From Lepidurus packardi (lineage: Eukaryota; Arthropoda; Branchiopoda; Notostraca; Triopsidae), in the NCBI GenBank assembly GCA_023053545.1, contig JAKZAN010000079.1, positions 91,619 through 155,618 on the forward strand: DNA of 64,000 bases. Direction: 5' to 3'. Each line of letters starts with the position of its first letter. Position 1 is the stretch's first letter. The notes under the pieces are model-generated. The model made no database searches, was not told the origin of the DNA, and worked only from the letters and a program-made list of their open reading frames with translations. The translations under genes were made by a program, and so were the position numbers. Positions 62,801 through 64,000 of this stretch are shown one piece after another.

Positions 62801-64000
62801 AATACCTTACGGACTGAATTAATTCTTTATGATTGATTGAATTCCTTACTTACTGAATTAGTTAGTTACGGACTGAATTAATTCCTTACGGACTGAATTA
62901 ATTAATTACGGACTGAATTAACTACTTACGGACTGAATTAGTTAGTTACGGACTGAATTAATTCCTTATGGACTGAATTAATTAATTACGGACTTAATTA
63001 ACTACTTACGGCCTGAATTAATTCTTTACGGACTTAATTAATTCCTGACGTACTGAATTAATTCCTAACGGACTGAATTAATTCCTTACGGACTGAATTA
63101 ATTCCTTACGGCCTGATTTAATTCCTTACAGACTGAATTAATTCCTTACGGCCTGATTTAATTCCTTACAGACTTAATTAATTCCTTATGTCCTGATTTA
63201 ATTCCTTACAGACTGATTTAATTCCTTATGGACTGAATTAATTACTTACGAACTTAATTAATTCCTTACGGACTTAATTATTTCCTTGGGGACTGAAATA
63301 AATCCTTACGGACTGAATTAATTCCTTACGGACTGAATCAATTCCTTACGGACTGAATTAATTCTTTACGGACTGAATTAATTCCTTACGGACTGAATTA
63401 ATTCGTTACGGACTGAACTAATTCCTTACGGACGGAATTAATTCCTTACGGACTTAATTAATTCCTTACGGACGGAATTAATTCCTGTCGGACTTAATTA
63501 ATTCCTTACGGAATGAATTAATTCCTTACGGACTGAATTAATTCATTACGGACTTAATTAATTCATTACGGACTTAATTAATTCCTTAAGGAATGAATTA
63601 ATTCCTTACGGAATGAATAAATTCCCTACGGACTTAATTAATTCATTTCAGACTGAATTAATTCCTTACGGACTGAATTAATTCCTTACGGACTTAATTA
63701 ATTCATTACGGACTTAATTATTTCCTTACGGACTTATTTAATTCCTTACGGAATGAATTAATTCCTTACGGATTGAATTAATTTCTTACGGACTTAATTA
63801 ATTCCTTACGGCCTGATTTAATTCCTTACAGACTAAATTAATTCCTTACGTCCTGATTTAATTCCTTACAGACTGATTTAATTCCTTATGGACTGAATTA
63901 ATTCCTTACGAACTTAATTAATTCCTTACGGACTTAATTAATTCCTTACGGACTTAATTAACTCCTTGTGGACTGAAATAAATCCTTACGGACTGAATTA

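Larger units (their letters stand above)
47002..64000. repeat. 20-bp satellite array, right block
   Basis: The same 20-bp monomer to the window end. Up to about 48.9 kb it resembles the middle block (one GGATCGATTG monomer near 48850). From 49690 the marker changes to ATGATTGATTG (49690, 50157, 50956, 52589, 52968, 55305, 56864, 58982, 59880, 60259, 61014, 61792, 62829). New monomer types appear there: TTAACTACTTACGG, TTAGTTAGTTACGG, CCTTGGGGACTG, CCTTTCCGACTGAAC and CATTTCGGACTG. A short ATT run breaks the period at about 50098-50113. No gene or RNA signal is seen in these 17 kb. Confidence 0.98.

Noticed and set aside
1..64000. Telomeric repeat
   Set aside because: The 20-bp AT-rich unit with a palindrome has no G-rich strand and does not resemble TTAGG-type repeats.

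Overview
The window is a eukaryotic heterochromatin-like block. About 50 kb of its 64 kb is one AT-rich tandem satellite with a 20-bp monomer. Two retrotransposons interrupt it: an LTR (Ty3/Gypsy-type) element on the minus strand (21031-29985) and a LINE-type non-LTR element on the plus strand (42224 to about 47001). No host single-copy gene, tRNA, rRNA or CRISPR is visible. The organism is most likely an arthropod, probably an insect. The grounds are the style of both elements (I/Jockey-like LINE with three zinc knuckles, Gypsy-type pol with an envelope-like third ORF) and a primer binding site that fits an insect-type tRNA-Gly. This is inference; species cannot be read from the window.

Layout: satellite 1-21030; LTR element 21031-29985 with 4-bp target duplication ATAC; satellite 29986-42223; LINE 42224-47001 with a 13-bp target duplication; satellite 47002-64000. 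The satellite is not homogeneous. It has higher-order repeats of about 1.8 kb (roughly 10.3-15 kb) and about 2.1 kb (53.5-59.8 kb). Diagnostic monomers split the array into domains: a GGATCGATTG monomer is absent before 9.15 kb, present from there to 48.9 kb, and replaced by a TGATTGATTG form after 49.69 kb. Every consensus monomer is a perfect 10-bp palindrome (GAATTAATTC) plus a 10-bp core carrying one CpG (CTTACGGACT).

The LTR element reads, on the minus strand: 5' LTR (29482-29985), tRNA-Gly-like primer site, gag with one zinc knuckle, a -1 frameshift site with a strong hairpin at the gag stop, protease plus an unusually long linker, RT-RNase H-integrase with all catalytic residues, an envelope-like ORF with a membrane anchor but no ATG, a weak polypurine tract, and the 3' LTR (21031-21534). 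The two LTRs differ at 5 of 504 positions, so the insertion is fairly recent. One frame break separates protease/linker from RT.

The LINE has a zinc-knuckle ORF1 with five apparent frame breaks and an ORF2 (AP endonuclease, reverse transcriptase, C-terminal CCHC) with one. Its poly(A) tail and target duplication are intact. Several breaks lie at homopolymers, so some may be sequence errors rather than decay. Both elements inserted after the satellite had expanded, since each interrupts a recognisable monomer series.
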